From: an uncultured Bacteroidales bacterium | GTDB taxonomy: Bacteria > Bacteroidota > Bacteroidia > Bacteroidales > UBA932 | Direction of reading: 5' to 3' | Assembly (NCBI GenBank): GCA_946530505.1 | Contig: CAMNAD010000062.1 | Location: 1-8,223 of the forward strand | Length of the DNA: 8,223 nt | Part shown: positions 1 to 6,120 of the stretch, one piece after another | Layout of the letters: each line of letters begins with the position of its first letter | How positions within the stretch are numbered: position 1 is the stretch's first letter | The notes under the pieces: generated by a model | The model's input: only the letters and a program-made list of their open reading frames with translations | Told to the model about the DNA's origin: nothing | Databases searched by the model: none | Position numbers and translations under genes: made by a program

Positions 1-102
1 GTAGTTGTTCTGGCCGAACGTGAGAGCATCCGACATAGTCTGTGCAGACATGGCCGAAGCCATCAGCACCAGGGACGTGATTGAAACCAATATCTTTTTC
101 AT
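1..102 (-). CDS. Secreted outer-membrane protein, N-terminal fragment (possibly OmpP1/FadL-like)
   Basis: Reading the minus strand from the ATG at 102 gives 34 open codons that run off the left edge. The start is a clear Sec signal peptide: MKK, then a hydrophobic stretch ILVSITSLVLMASAMS, then a signal peptidase I-like site A-Q at about residues 20-21. The first mature residues, about 21-34 (QTMSDALTFGQNNY), recall the start of Bacteroidota OmpP1/FadL-type beta-barrel proteins, where a 'DAL.xSQ.xY' segment precedes a 'GTAR.MxMG' motif. That motif would lie beyond the edge, so the family call is an inference. The gene starts 24 bp after the stop of the Ser/Trp/Tyr-rich lipoprotein gene on the same strand, with no evident terminator between them, so the two are probably co-transcribed. 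No strong SD is seen. Secretion is well supported; the exact family is uncertain. Confidence 0.6.
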   Translation of the reverse strand, partial: MKKILVSITSLVLMASAMSAQTMSDALTFGQNNY

Positions 103-126
103 TGCCATTCAGTTTTAAGGATGAAA

Positions 127-1173
127 CTACCTGCCGCTGCGTCCGCCGCCACCGCCGGAGCTATGACCTCCGCCACTTGAACTGTGGCCGCCTCCGGAAC
201 TGCTGCCGCCGCTGTATCCGCCACTACGGCTGCCACCGCTGCTGTAGCTGGAAGAAGAACTGCGGCTGCTCGAAGAAGAGCTGCGGGAGTAGGAACCGCT
301 ACTGCTGCTTCTGGACGAGGATGAAGAGCTGCGAGAGTAGGATGAGCCGCTGCTGCTTCTCGACGAAGATGAAGAGCTGCGGGAATAGGATGAGCCGCTG
401 CCGGAACCGGAGGAGGAGCCTGTCGTGGAACTGCCGCGGGAATAACCGCCGGAGCGGGAGTAGGCGCTGTTTCTGCCGGAAGCGGAAGGTGCCCCGGAGA
501 TGCTGTTGCGGGAGAAGCCGGAGGAACTGGACGTGCCAACGGCTCCGCTGCGGCTGCCGCCATAGGTATTTATACCGGAACGCCCGGTGCTGCCCATGCC
601 TCTCGAGCCGGAGTAATTGCCACCCTTGACCTCGGAGCGCGTCGCTCCGCGATAGTGGTAGTAATTCTCGTTGTAACCATAATAGTGATGATGCCCGTAG
701 TAGCCTCCATAATAGGGACCGTACCAGGGGTCGTACCAGCCACCGTAATACCAGGGATCGTACCACGGGTCGTAGTACCAGGAATAGTATGAGCCATAAG
801 GACTGTACCAGGGGCTGTACCAGGGATCATACCAGCCACCCCAGCCATAACGCCATCCGCCATACCATCCGTGATGCCATCCGCCGTACCAGCCATACCA
901 GGGACGGCTCCATCCCAGATTCCAACGCCAGTCATAACTGTCGTCGTAAACCAGGACAAGCGTATCTTTCTTCCCCTGCTCCTTGCGGATGTTCTCGGCA
1001 GCCATACGCTGGAAATCCTCCTGAGTAAGAGCCTCCGCAACCTGCATGTCGTCGTCGAAACCCTTATAGTAAATTCCGTCCTGGAAGCGCTGCGCCGTGC
1101 CGTACTCGCCTGAAACTCCGCAGGATACTGCGAAGAGCGTCAGGGCCAATAACGATATCAGTCTGCGTGCCAT
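127..1173 (-). CDS. Low-complexity lipoprotein with Trp/Tyr/Gly-rich middle and Ser/Arg/Gly-rich tail, function unknown
   Basis: This encodes 348 aa. I chose the ATG at 1173, not the in-frame start 18 codons upstream, because it begins a lipoprotein leader (MARRLISLLALTLFAVSC, Cys18 as likely lipidation site) and has a strong SD (AAGGAGA) 7 bp upstream. Residues 19-80 form an ordinary charged, probably folded segment. Residues 81-175 contain 17 Trp and 27 Tyr, with recurring WYDPWY, WYSPWY and WYGG units and a HHH stretch at 161-163. Residues 191-348 are about half Ser (76 of 158), mixed with Arg and Gly, and hold three tandem 16-residue copies at 262-309. The end is Gly/Ser/His-rich. I recognise no catalytic motif. 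The likely site is the outer membrane or cell surface, and the low-complexity parts are probably disordered, adhesive or self-associating (inference). It lies upstream of, and is probably co-transcribed with, a secreted outer-membrane protein gene. The gene is certain; the function is unknown. Confidence 0.88.
   Translation of the reverse strand: MARRLISLLALTLFAVSCGVSGEYGTAQRFQDGIYYKGFDDDMQVAEALTQEDFQRMAAENIRKEQGKKDTLVLVYDDSYDWRWNLGWSRPWYGWYGGWHHGWYGGWRYGWGGWYDPWYSPWYSPYGSYYSWYYDPWYDPWYYGGWYDPWYGPYYGGYYGHHHYYGYNENYYHYRGATRSEVKGGNYSGSRGMGSTGRSGINTYGGSRSGAVGTSSSSGFSRNSISGAPSASGRNSAYSRSGGYSRGSSTTGSSSGSGSGSSYSRSSSSSSRSSSGSSYSRSSSSSSRSSSSGSYSRSSSSSSRSSSSSYSSGGSRSGGYSGGSSSGGGHSSSGGGHSSGGGGGRSGR
247..390 (-). 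repeat. 48-bp tandem repeat, three copies, encoding 16-residue Ser/Arg units
   Basis: Three adjacent 48-bp units encode residues 262-277, 278-293 and 294-309 of the lipoprotein. Each reads SYSRSSSSSSRSSS plus two variable residues drawn from Ser and Gly. On the plus strand each unit carries 'gaagagctgcg(g/a)ga(g/a)tagga'. The DNA copies differ at several synonymous sites (mixed AGC, TCG, TCC and AGT serine codons). In-frame unit gain or loss would leave the reading frame intact. Confidence 0.85.
649..930 (-). repeat. Trp/Tyr-rich degenerate repeat region within the lipoprotein gene
   Basis: This stretch encodes residues 82-175 of the lipoprotein. On the plus strand it appears as repeated 'taccaggg', 'tcgtacca' and 'cagccacc' words. 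The protein units are variants of W-Y-x-P-W-Y and W-Y-G-G-W. WYDPWY occurs at about residues 114-119, 136-141 (overlapping as DPWYDPWYY) and 146-151. Copies are imperfect in DNA and protein, which suggests old duplications held under selection for aromatic content and not a fresh expansion. Confidence 0.7.
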
Positions 1174-1180
1174 AATCCAA

Positions 1181-1187
1181 TCTCCTT
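1181..1187 (-). promoter_or_regulatory. Strong Shine-Dalgarno site of the lipoprotein gene
   Basis: The minus strand reads AAGGAGA ending 7 bp before the ATG at 1173. This fixes the start choice. It stands out because the other genes in the window lack a clear SD, as is usual in Bacteroidota. Confidence 0.7.
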
Positions 1188-1196
1188 TTATTTTTG

Positions 1197-1204
1197 TATA
1201 TTTG
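1197..1204 (+). promoter_or_regulatory. Candidate Bacteroides-type -7 box for proS
   Basis: TATATTTG matches TAnnTTTG exactly and is followed by CA, as in many Bacteroidota promoters. It points at proS and predicts a start near 1211 with a leader of about 100 nt. No good TTTG is seen 19-21 bp upstream, so the call rests on the -7 box alone. A near match on the opposite strand (GATATTTG, 1261 to 1254) could serve the lipoprotein gene. Confidence 0.45.
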
Positions 1205-1206
1205 CA

Positions 1207-1223
1207 CCGTCTGAAAAAGACGG
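1207..1223. other. Small hairpin in the divergent control region
   Basis: CCGTCT at 1207-1212 and AGACGG at 1218-1223 are perfect inverted repeats around a GAAAA loop, giving a 6-bp stem. It sits immediately 3' of the plus-strand -7 box and between the two divergent genes. It could be an operator-like palindrome, a 5'-end RNA structure or a chance hairpin. The run of As after it on the plus strand does not make it a terminator of that strand, and no gene ends here. Confidence 0.5.
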
Positions 1224-1312
1224 ACAAAAATCGTTCCGTTTTATATTTAGATGCAAATATCGTAAAAAAGCGCAGTTTTTCTTGAGTTTTTTTTAGACAA
1301 AAGAGAGTTTTT

Positions 1313-2791
1313 ATGGCAAAAGAGATTACACCGAGAGCAGAGAATTATTCCCAGTGGTATAACGACATCGTGGTCAAGGCCGACCTCGCCGAGCAGTCCG
1401 CCGTCCGCGGATGCATGGTCATCAAGCCCTACGGCTATGCAATCTGGGAAAAGATGCAGAGCATTCTCGACAAGGCATTCAAGGAGACCGGCGTACAGAA
1501 CGCCTATTTCCCGCTTTTCATACCCAAATCCTTCTTCAGCCGTGAGGCCGAGCATGTTGCAGGGTTTGCGAAGGAATGCGCAGTGGTCACCCACCACCGC
1601 CTTATGAACAATCCCGACGGCAAGGGTGTGGTAGTGGACCCCGAGGCGAAGCTGGAAGAGGAACTCATCGTCCGTCCTACCTCAGAGACCATCATCTGGA
1701 GCGTTTACAAGAACTGGATCAAGTCCTGGAGGGACCTGCCCATCCTCTGCAACCAGTGGTGCAACGTCGTGCGCTGGGAGATGCGTACGCGTCCTTTCCT
1801 CCGCACCGCGGAATTTCTCTGGCAGGAGGGGCACACCGCCCATGCATCCGCCGAAGAGGCCCAGGCCAAGGCAAAGCAGATGGTGGGCGTATATGCCAAG
1901 TTCGCCCGAGAGACCATGGCCCTGCCTGTCATCGTAGGCCACAAGAGCCCCAACGAGCGCTTCGCAGGAGCCCTCGACACCCTCACCATCGAGGCGATGA
2001 TGCAGGACGGAAAGGCCTTGCAGGCAGGCACATCCCACTTCCTCGGGCAGAACTTCGCCAAGAGCTTCGATGTGCAGTATGCCGACAAGGATGGCAGCCT
2101 GCAGTATGTCTGGGCCACCTCATGGGGCGTCAGCACCCGTCTTATGGGAGCCCTCATAATGGCTCACAGCGACGACAACGGCCTCGTGCTGCCACCGGCT
2201 CTCGCCCCCATCCAGGCAGTGATGGTTCCCATCTACAAGACAGATGAGGAGCGCGCAGCGGTGCTCGGCAAGTTCGAAGCCATCAAGGCAGCCCTGGCGG
2301 CCAAGGGCGTGAGCGTGAAGATAGACGACCGCGACACTCTCCGCCCGGGATTCAAGTTCGCAGAGTGGGAGGTGAAGGGAGTGCCCGTGCGCATCGCCCT
2401 CGGCGCCCGCGACCTTGCAGCAGGGACCGTGGAAGTCGCCCGCCGCGACACCCTCGAGAAGGCCACCGTAAGCCTCGAAGGAGTTGATGCATACATTGAG
2501 GATCTGCTCGAAAAGATCCAGCAGAACATCTACGACAAGGCCCTCTCCTTCCGCGACGCCCACATCCGCAAGTGCGATGACTGGGAAGAGTTCAAGACCG
2601 AAATCCAGAAGGGCGGATTCCTGCTCTGCCACTGGGACGGCACCGCCGAGACCGAGCAGGCCATCAAGGACGCCACCAAGGCCACCATACGCTGCATCCC
2701 CGTGGACAGCTGCGTGTGCGAAGAGGAAGGGAAAGACATCTTCTCCGGCAAACCTTCGAAGGGCCGTGTTGTTTTTGCAATAGCTTATTAA
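1313..2791 (+). CDS. proS: Prolyl-tRNA synthetase, archaeal/eukaryotic-type (short form)
   Basis: This 492-aa class II synthetase charges tRNA(Pro) with proline in the cytosol. The type is the ~480-500 aa form that lacks the bacterial-type editing insertion between motifs 2 and 3. Visible landmarks are a motif 1 region at about residues 42-71, TSET at 123-126, motif 2 with RTRPFLRTAEFLWQEGHTAH at 158-177, AGTSHFLGQNF at 238-248, and motif 3 with TSWGVSTRLMGALIM at 269-283. The anticodon-binding domain spans about 300-400. The C-terminal domain ends in the characteristic Ala-Tyr (VFAIAY). That domain has Cys421, 439, 461, 467 and 469, but their spacing does not match the zinc site I know from Thermus ProRS, so metal binding is uncertain. 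The ATG at 1313 follows a weak GAGAG. The gene is first in a plus-strand run, with the DUF3078 gene 10 bp after its stop and no terminator between them. Confidence 0.97.
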   Translation: MAKEITPRAENYSQWYNDIVVKADLAEQSAVRGCMVIKPYGYAIWEKMQSILDKAFKETGVQNAYFPLFIPKSFFSREAEHVAGFAKECAVVTHHRLMNNPDGKGVVVDPEAKLEEELIVRPTSETIIWSVYKNWIKSWRDLPILCNQWCNVVRWEMRTRPFLRTAEFLWQEGHTAHASAEEAQAKAKQMVGVYAKFARETMALPVIVGHKSPNERFAGALDTLTIEAMMQDGKALQAGTSHFLGQNFAKSFDVQYADKDGSLQYVWATSWGVSTRLMGALIMAHSDDNGLVLPPALAPIQAVMVPIYKTDEERAAVLGKFEAIKAALAAKGVSVKIDDRDTLRPGFKFAEWEVKGVPVRIALGARDLAAGTVEVARRDTLEKATVSLEGVDAYIEDLLEKIQQNIYDKALSFRDAHIRKCDDWEEFKTEIQKGGFLLCHWDGTAETEQAIKDATKATIRCIPVDSCVCEEEGKDIFSGKPSKGRVVFAIAY

Positions 2792-2801
2792 TCCGATAAT
2801 T

Positions 2802-3809
2802 ATGAAGAAGATATTTATTTTGGCGATTGCCTCTCTCGCGGGGCTTGCCGCATATGCACAGGACGATGCCCAGAAAGCAGCAGCAGATGCTGCCGCAGCA
2901 ATCGCCGAGGCGCCTCAGGAAGAAGTGGCCGCACCCAAGCCGGTCTACTGGACCAGGTCCCTCATGACCAACCTCAATTTCGCCCAGACCCTGCTTCGCG
3001 ACTGGGCAGCCGGCGGTAGCAACAACTACACCATGACCGGATATGTCGATGCCAACGCGAACTACGCCAAGGACAAGATGATCTGGAACAACCGCCTGCA
3101 GATAGATTACGGCTTCCTTTATTCCGCCGACAAGCCTATCCTCCAGAAAGTCAAGGACCGCATCTATTTCGAATCGAAATGGGGCTACGAAACTCCCATC
3201 CAGCATTTGAGTTATTCCGCGAACTTCGACTTCAAGACCCAGATCGACAACAACTATACCTACGGCACGCCGAGCGTCACCGACCCGAGCGTTGCAGACT
3301 GGAAAGCGGCCCGCACCCTCAAGAGCGGCCTCTTCTCCCCTGCTTACGCTTCTCTCGGTCTCGGTCTCCTGTGGACTCCAAAGCCCTGGTTCTCCCTCAA
3401 CGTCGCACCTCTCACCGGAGGCTTCGTGATTGTTGACAATCCCGAGCTCCGCAAGGCATACGGAATGGAACTGGAAGATGACGGGGTCAATTACAAGAGT
3501 TCACGTTTCGAACTTGGTGCCCAGGTCAAGGCCGACGCCAACTTCACCATCAACGACAATCTGAAGTACACCACTCAGCTCGTCCTCTTCAGCAACTACC
3601 TCAAGAACCCCCAGAACATCCGTGTCAACTGGGACAACAAGGTATTCTGGAAGATGGCCAAGTTCTTTACGATGACCTTCTCCACCAACCTGATCTACGA
3701 CGATACCGTGCTGATCACCAACGACGATCACCCCGCCGGATTCCGCACCTGGCAGCTCAAGGAGTTCTTCGAGATCGGATTCTCCTATACCATAAGCTCC
3801 AAGAAATAA
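2802..3809 (+). CDS. DUF3078 family outer-membrane beta-barrel protein
   Basis: This encodes 335 aa. Residues 1-20 are a signal peptide (MKKIFILAIASLAGLAAYAQ). An Ala-rich linker at about 21-45 leads into a domain with DUF3078 landmarks: DWAAGGSNN at 67-75, KMIWNNRLQIDYG at 92-104, YFESKWGYE at 122-130, FKTQID at 144-149, LFSPAYASLGLGLLWTP at 177-193, LFSNYL at 262-267 and NLIYDD at 296-301. Alternating polar and aromatic residues throughout, and a terminal aromatic-rich strand (FFEIGFSYTIS), fit an outer-membrane beta-barrel. The biochemical role of the family is not known to me. The ATG at 2802 lies 10 bp after proS. Its TAA stop shares one base with the tilS ATG, so the two genes are probably translationally coupled. 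No key residue can be named because the function is unknown. Confidence 0.93.
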   Translation: MKKIFILAIASLAGLAAYAQDDAQKAAADAAAAIAEAPQEEVAAPKPVYWTRSLMTNLNFAQTLLRDWAAGGSNNYTMTGYVDANANYAKDKMIWNNRLQIDYGFLYSADKPILQKVKDRIYFESKWGYETPIQHLSYSANFDFKTQIDNNYTYGTPSVTDPSVADWKAARTLKSGLFSPAYASLGLGLLWTPKPWFSLNVAPLTGGFVIVDNPELRKAYGMELEDDGVNYKSSRFELGAQVKADANFTINDNLKYTTQLVLFSNYLKNPQNIRVNWDNKVFWKMAKFFTMTFSTNLIYDDTVLITNDDHPAGFRTWQLKEFFEIGFSYTISSKK

Positions 3810-4702
3810 TGAAGGTGCTGCTTGCAGTGAGCGGCGGCATCGATTCGATGTATATGGCCGAAAGGGCTCCCGAACTTTTTCCGGGGGCCTCTTTCGCTGT
3901 TGCGCACTGCAACTTCGGCCTGCGCGGCGATGAATCCGACGGCGACGAAGCCTTCATCCGGGACTGGTGTTCGCGCAAAGGCATGCCGCTTTTCGTGAAG
4001 AGTTTCCCCACGGCGGACTTCGCCAGGCAGAACGGCCTCAGCATAGAGATGGCAGCCCGCGAACTGCGCTATGCCTGGTTCGGAGAGCTCTGCACCCAGG
4101 AAGGTTTCGACTGCGTGGCCGTGGCGCACAACGCCGACGACAACGCCGAGACCTTCTTCCTCAATCTTCTGCGCGGAACCGGCACCCGGGGCCTGCGCGG
4201 GATGGGCGACAGGGATTTCATCGTCCGTCCCCTGCTGGGAACCTCCCGTTCGGAAATACGTTCGTGGATGGAGGAACGGGGGCTCGCCTGGCGCGAAGAC
4301 AGCACAAACGCATCTCCGGCCTACAAACGCAACCGCCTACGCGGGGAAGTCATCCCCGTGCTGAAGGAGATGAATCCTTCCCTTCTCAGCTCGCTCGGGC
4401 GCACGATGGAGCACATCCGCCAGGTGGATGACATCGCGGAGGATTACTTCCTGAGCGTCAGGGATGACGTCCTCCGTTCGGGAATGATCCACATCCGCGC
4501 GCTGCTCGCCCTAAGGCACCCCCGCTACGTACTCTACCGGCTGGCGGAACCGGCCGGGCTGACGGAAACGGCCCTCGACAATCTCTGGGACCTGATCAAT
4601 TCCGGCAGGCAGGTAGGCGGGCGCGAGTTTGTGGGCAAACGAGGAATTATCCGCGGCCGGAGAGGATGGCGGCTTGAACTGATATTGGACAAAACTTTAT
4701 AA
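3809..4702 (+). CDS. tilS: tRNA(Ile)-lysidine synthetase, short form
   Basis: TilS converts C34 of the CAU-anticodon tRNA(Ile) to lysidine using ATP and lysine, which changes its codon from AUG to AUA and its charging from Met to Ile. This protein has 297 aa. The PP-loop SGGIDS is at 8-13 (without the usual second Ser-Leu stretch, reading IDSMYM). HCNFGLRGDESD is at 33-44, AHNADDNAETFFLNLLRGTG at 106-125, RPLL at 140-143 and EDSTN at 163-167 followed by KRNRLR. The catalytic N-terminal domain is complete. The protein ends after a central helical region and a short segment, so the C-terminal tRNA acceptor-binding domain seen in ~430-aa TilS such as E. coli is absent; Aquifex TilS (~310 aa) is a functional short precedent. 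The ATG overlaps the preceding stop by one base. Confidence 0.95.
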   Translation: MKVLLAVSGGIDSMYMAERAPELFPGASFAVAHCNFGLRGDESDGDEAFIRDWCSRKGMPLFVKSFPTADFARQNGLSIEMAARELRYAWFGELCTQEGFDCVAVAHNADDNAETFFLNLLRGTGTRGLRGMGDRDFIVRPLLGTSRSEIRSWMEERGLAWREDSTNASPAYKRNRLRGEVIPVLKEMNPSLLSSLGRTMEHIRQVDDIAEDYFLSVRDDVLRSGMIHIRALLALRHPRYVLYRLAEPAGLTETALDNLWDLINSGRQVGGREFVGKRGIIRGRRGWRLELILDKTL

Positions 4703-4707
4703 ATTTG
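4700..4707 (+). promoter_or_regulatory. Candidate internal promoter -7 box for hisS, overlapping the tilS stop
   Basis: TAAATTTG matches TAnnTTTG exactly, is followed by CA, and includes the tilS TAA. A TTG at 4674-4676 gives a 23-bp spacer, slightly long; another at 4685-4687 is too close. With initiation about 6-7 bp past the box, the transcript would start at or next to the hisS ATG (4714), meaning little or no leader. A box match alone can occur by chance in AT-rich DNA. Confidence 0.45.
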
Positions 4708-4713
4708 CATTCT

Positions 4714-6120
4714 ATGGCAAATAAACCTTCTATTCCAAAAGGCATGAGAGATTTCTCGCAGCAGGAAATGGCTGAGAGAAACTATATTTTCGATACCATC
4801 AAGAGCGTTTTCCGCACCTTCGGATACGCGCAGATAGAGACTCCTTCGATGGAGAATCTTTCCACCCTGCTCGGCAAGTACGGCGACGAGGGCGACAAGC
4901 TCCTCTTCCGGGTGCTGAATTCCGGGGATCCTTTCACCGGGGTGGATTTCGGGGCTTTCCGTTCCGAAGACGGCGCCTACAATGCGCCGCTGCTGTCCAA
5001 ACAGCTGTGCGACAAGGGCTTGCGCTACGACCTTACCGTCCCCTTCGCCCGCTATGTGGTGCAGCACCAAAACGAGATTTCCTTCCCCTTCAAGCGTTTC
5101 CAGATCCAGCCTGTGTGGCGCGCCGACCGCCCGCAGAAGGGCCGTTACCGCGAGTTCTACCAGTGCGACGTGGACGTGATCGGCTCACGCTCTCAGCTGA
5201 ATGAACTGGAACTCGTGCAGATAGTTGACGCCGTATTCAGCAAACTGGACATCCGCGTAGCGCTCAAGATAAACAACCGCAAGGTGCTCACCGGACTCGC
5301 AGAGATCTGCGGAGCTCCCGACAAGGTGGTGGACATCACCGTGGCCATCGACAAACTCGACAAGATAGGGCTGGAGGCAGTGCTCGGCGAGATCCGCGAA
5401 AAGGGCCTCTCCGACTCCTCCATTGCCGTAGTGGAGCAGATTCTCGGGCTGTCTGGCTCCGTGGCTGAGAAACTTGCCGCCATGCGCGGGCTTTTCATCG
5501 GTGCATCGGCATCCGGCATAGCATCCGAAACCGGCCTGAACGGTCTGGACGAGCTGGAGGAACTGTTCGGACTGATTTCGGCAGCGGGTGTAAGCGTGCC
5601 GGTCGAAATGGACCTCTCGCTCGCACGAGGGCTGAATTACTACACAGGTGCCATTTTCGAAGTGAAGGCCCTCGACTGGGAGATCGGAAGCATTTCCGGA
5701 GGCGGCCGCTACGACAATCTCACCGGCATCTTCGGCCTGCCGGACATGTCCGGAGTGGGCATTTCGTTCGGCGCCGACCGCATCTACGACGTTCTGAAGG
5801 GTCTGGACAAGTTCCCCGCCGGGTTGCGTTCCACCACCACCCTGCTCTTTGCGAACATGGGTGCGGAAGAAGTCCGGTATGTCCTGCCTGTCTCCGCCGC
5901 GCTGCGCTCCAGGGGCATTTCCGTGGAGATCTATCCCGAAAGCTCGAAGCTCAAGAAGCAGTTCGACCATTGCGACAGGAAGTCGATCCCGTTCCTGAGC
6001 ATCTGCGGGGCTGATGAAGCCGCTGCCGGGACGGTGCAGATAAAGAATCTGGCCTCCGGCGAGCAGCGGGTGTTCGCAAAAGACGACCTGGACGGCATCG
6101 TATGTTTCCTCGGAAAATAG
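4714..6120 (+). CDS. hisS: Histidyl-tRNA synthetase
   Basis: This encodes 468 aa and charges tRNA(His) with histidine. It is a class II enzyme and usually a cytosolic dimer. Landmarks are PKGMRDF at 8-14, RYDLTVPFARYVV at 104-116, motif 2 with PVWRADRPQKGRYREFYQCD at 133-152, the histidine-specific LARGLNYYTG at 303-312 and GGGRYDNLTGIFG at 329-341, motif 3 with GVGISFGADRIY at 347-358, and an anticodon-binding alpha/beta domain from about 374 to the end. The segment at about 59-95 between motif 1 and the RYDLTVPF strand is long, as in the longer (~450-470 aa) HisRS forms. I chose the ATG at 4714; an in-frame TTG three codons earlier lies inside the promoter-like box and is unlikely. It follows tilS by 11 bp. 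The last 19 bp are shared with the fucosidase gene. Confidence 0.97.
   Translation: MANKPSIPKGMRDFSQQEMAERNYIFDTIKSVFRTFGYAQIETPSMENLSTLLGKYGDEGDKLLFRVLNSGDPFTGVDFGAFRSEDGAYNAPLLSKQLCDKGLRYDLTVPFARYVVQHQNEISFPFKRFQIQPVWRADRPQKGRYREFYQCDVDVIGSRSQLNELELVQIVDAVFSKLDIRVALKINNRKVLTGLAEICGAPDKVVDITVAIDKLDKIGLEAVLGEIREKGLSDSSIAVVEQILGLSGSVAEKLAAMRGLFIGASASGIASETGLNGLDELEELFGLISAAGVSVPVEMDLSLARGLNYYTGAIFEVKALDWEIGSISGGGRYDNLTGIFGLPDMSGVGISFGADRIYDVLKGLDKFPAGLRSTTTLLFANMGAEEVRYVLPVSAALRSRGISVEIYPESSKLKKQFDHCDRKSIPFLSICGADEAAAGTVQIKNLASGEQRVFAKDDLDGIVCFLGK

Noticed and set aside
81..629. Cys/Arg-rich plus-strand open frame of 182 codons
   Set aside because: It is the mirror of the Ser/Gly-rich tail of the minus-strand lipoprotein gene; the Cys and Arg come from complementing serine codons. 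It has no signal, domain or sensible start.
1207..1223. Intrinsic terminator
   Set aside because: The stem is only 6 bp, no gene ends at it on either strand, and no clear U-tract follows in a transcript that would need terminating.
1174..1227. 18-codon upstream extension of the lipoprotein gene
   Set aside because: It would hide the lipoprotein leader, and it covers the SD and promoter-like DNA. The ATG at 1173 with AAGGAGA is far better.
1576..2247. 223-codon plus-strand frame inside proS
   Set aside because: It is out of frame with a clear proS and has a low-complexity Arg/Pro/His composition typical of a shadow frame.
4705..4713. TTG start three codons upstream of the hisS ATG
   Set aside because: The TTG lies within the promoter-like box, and the ATG at 4714 gives the normal N-terminus.
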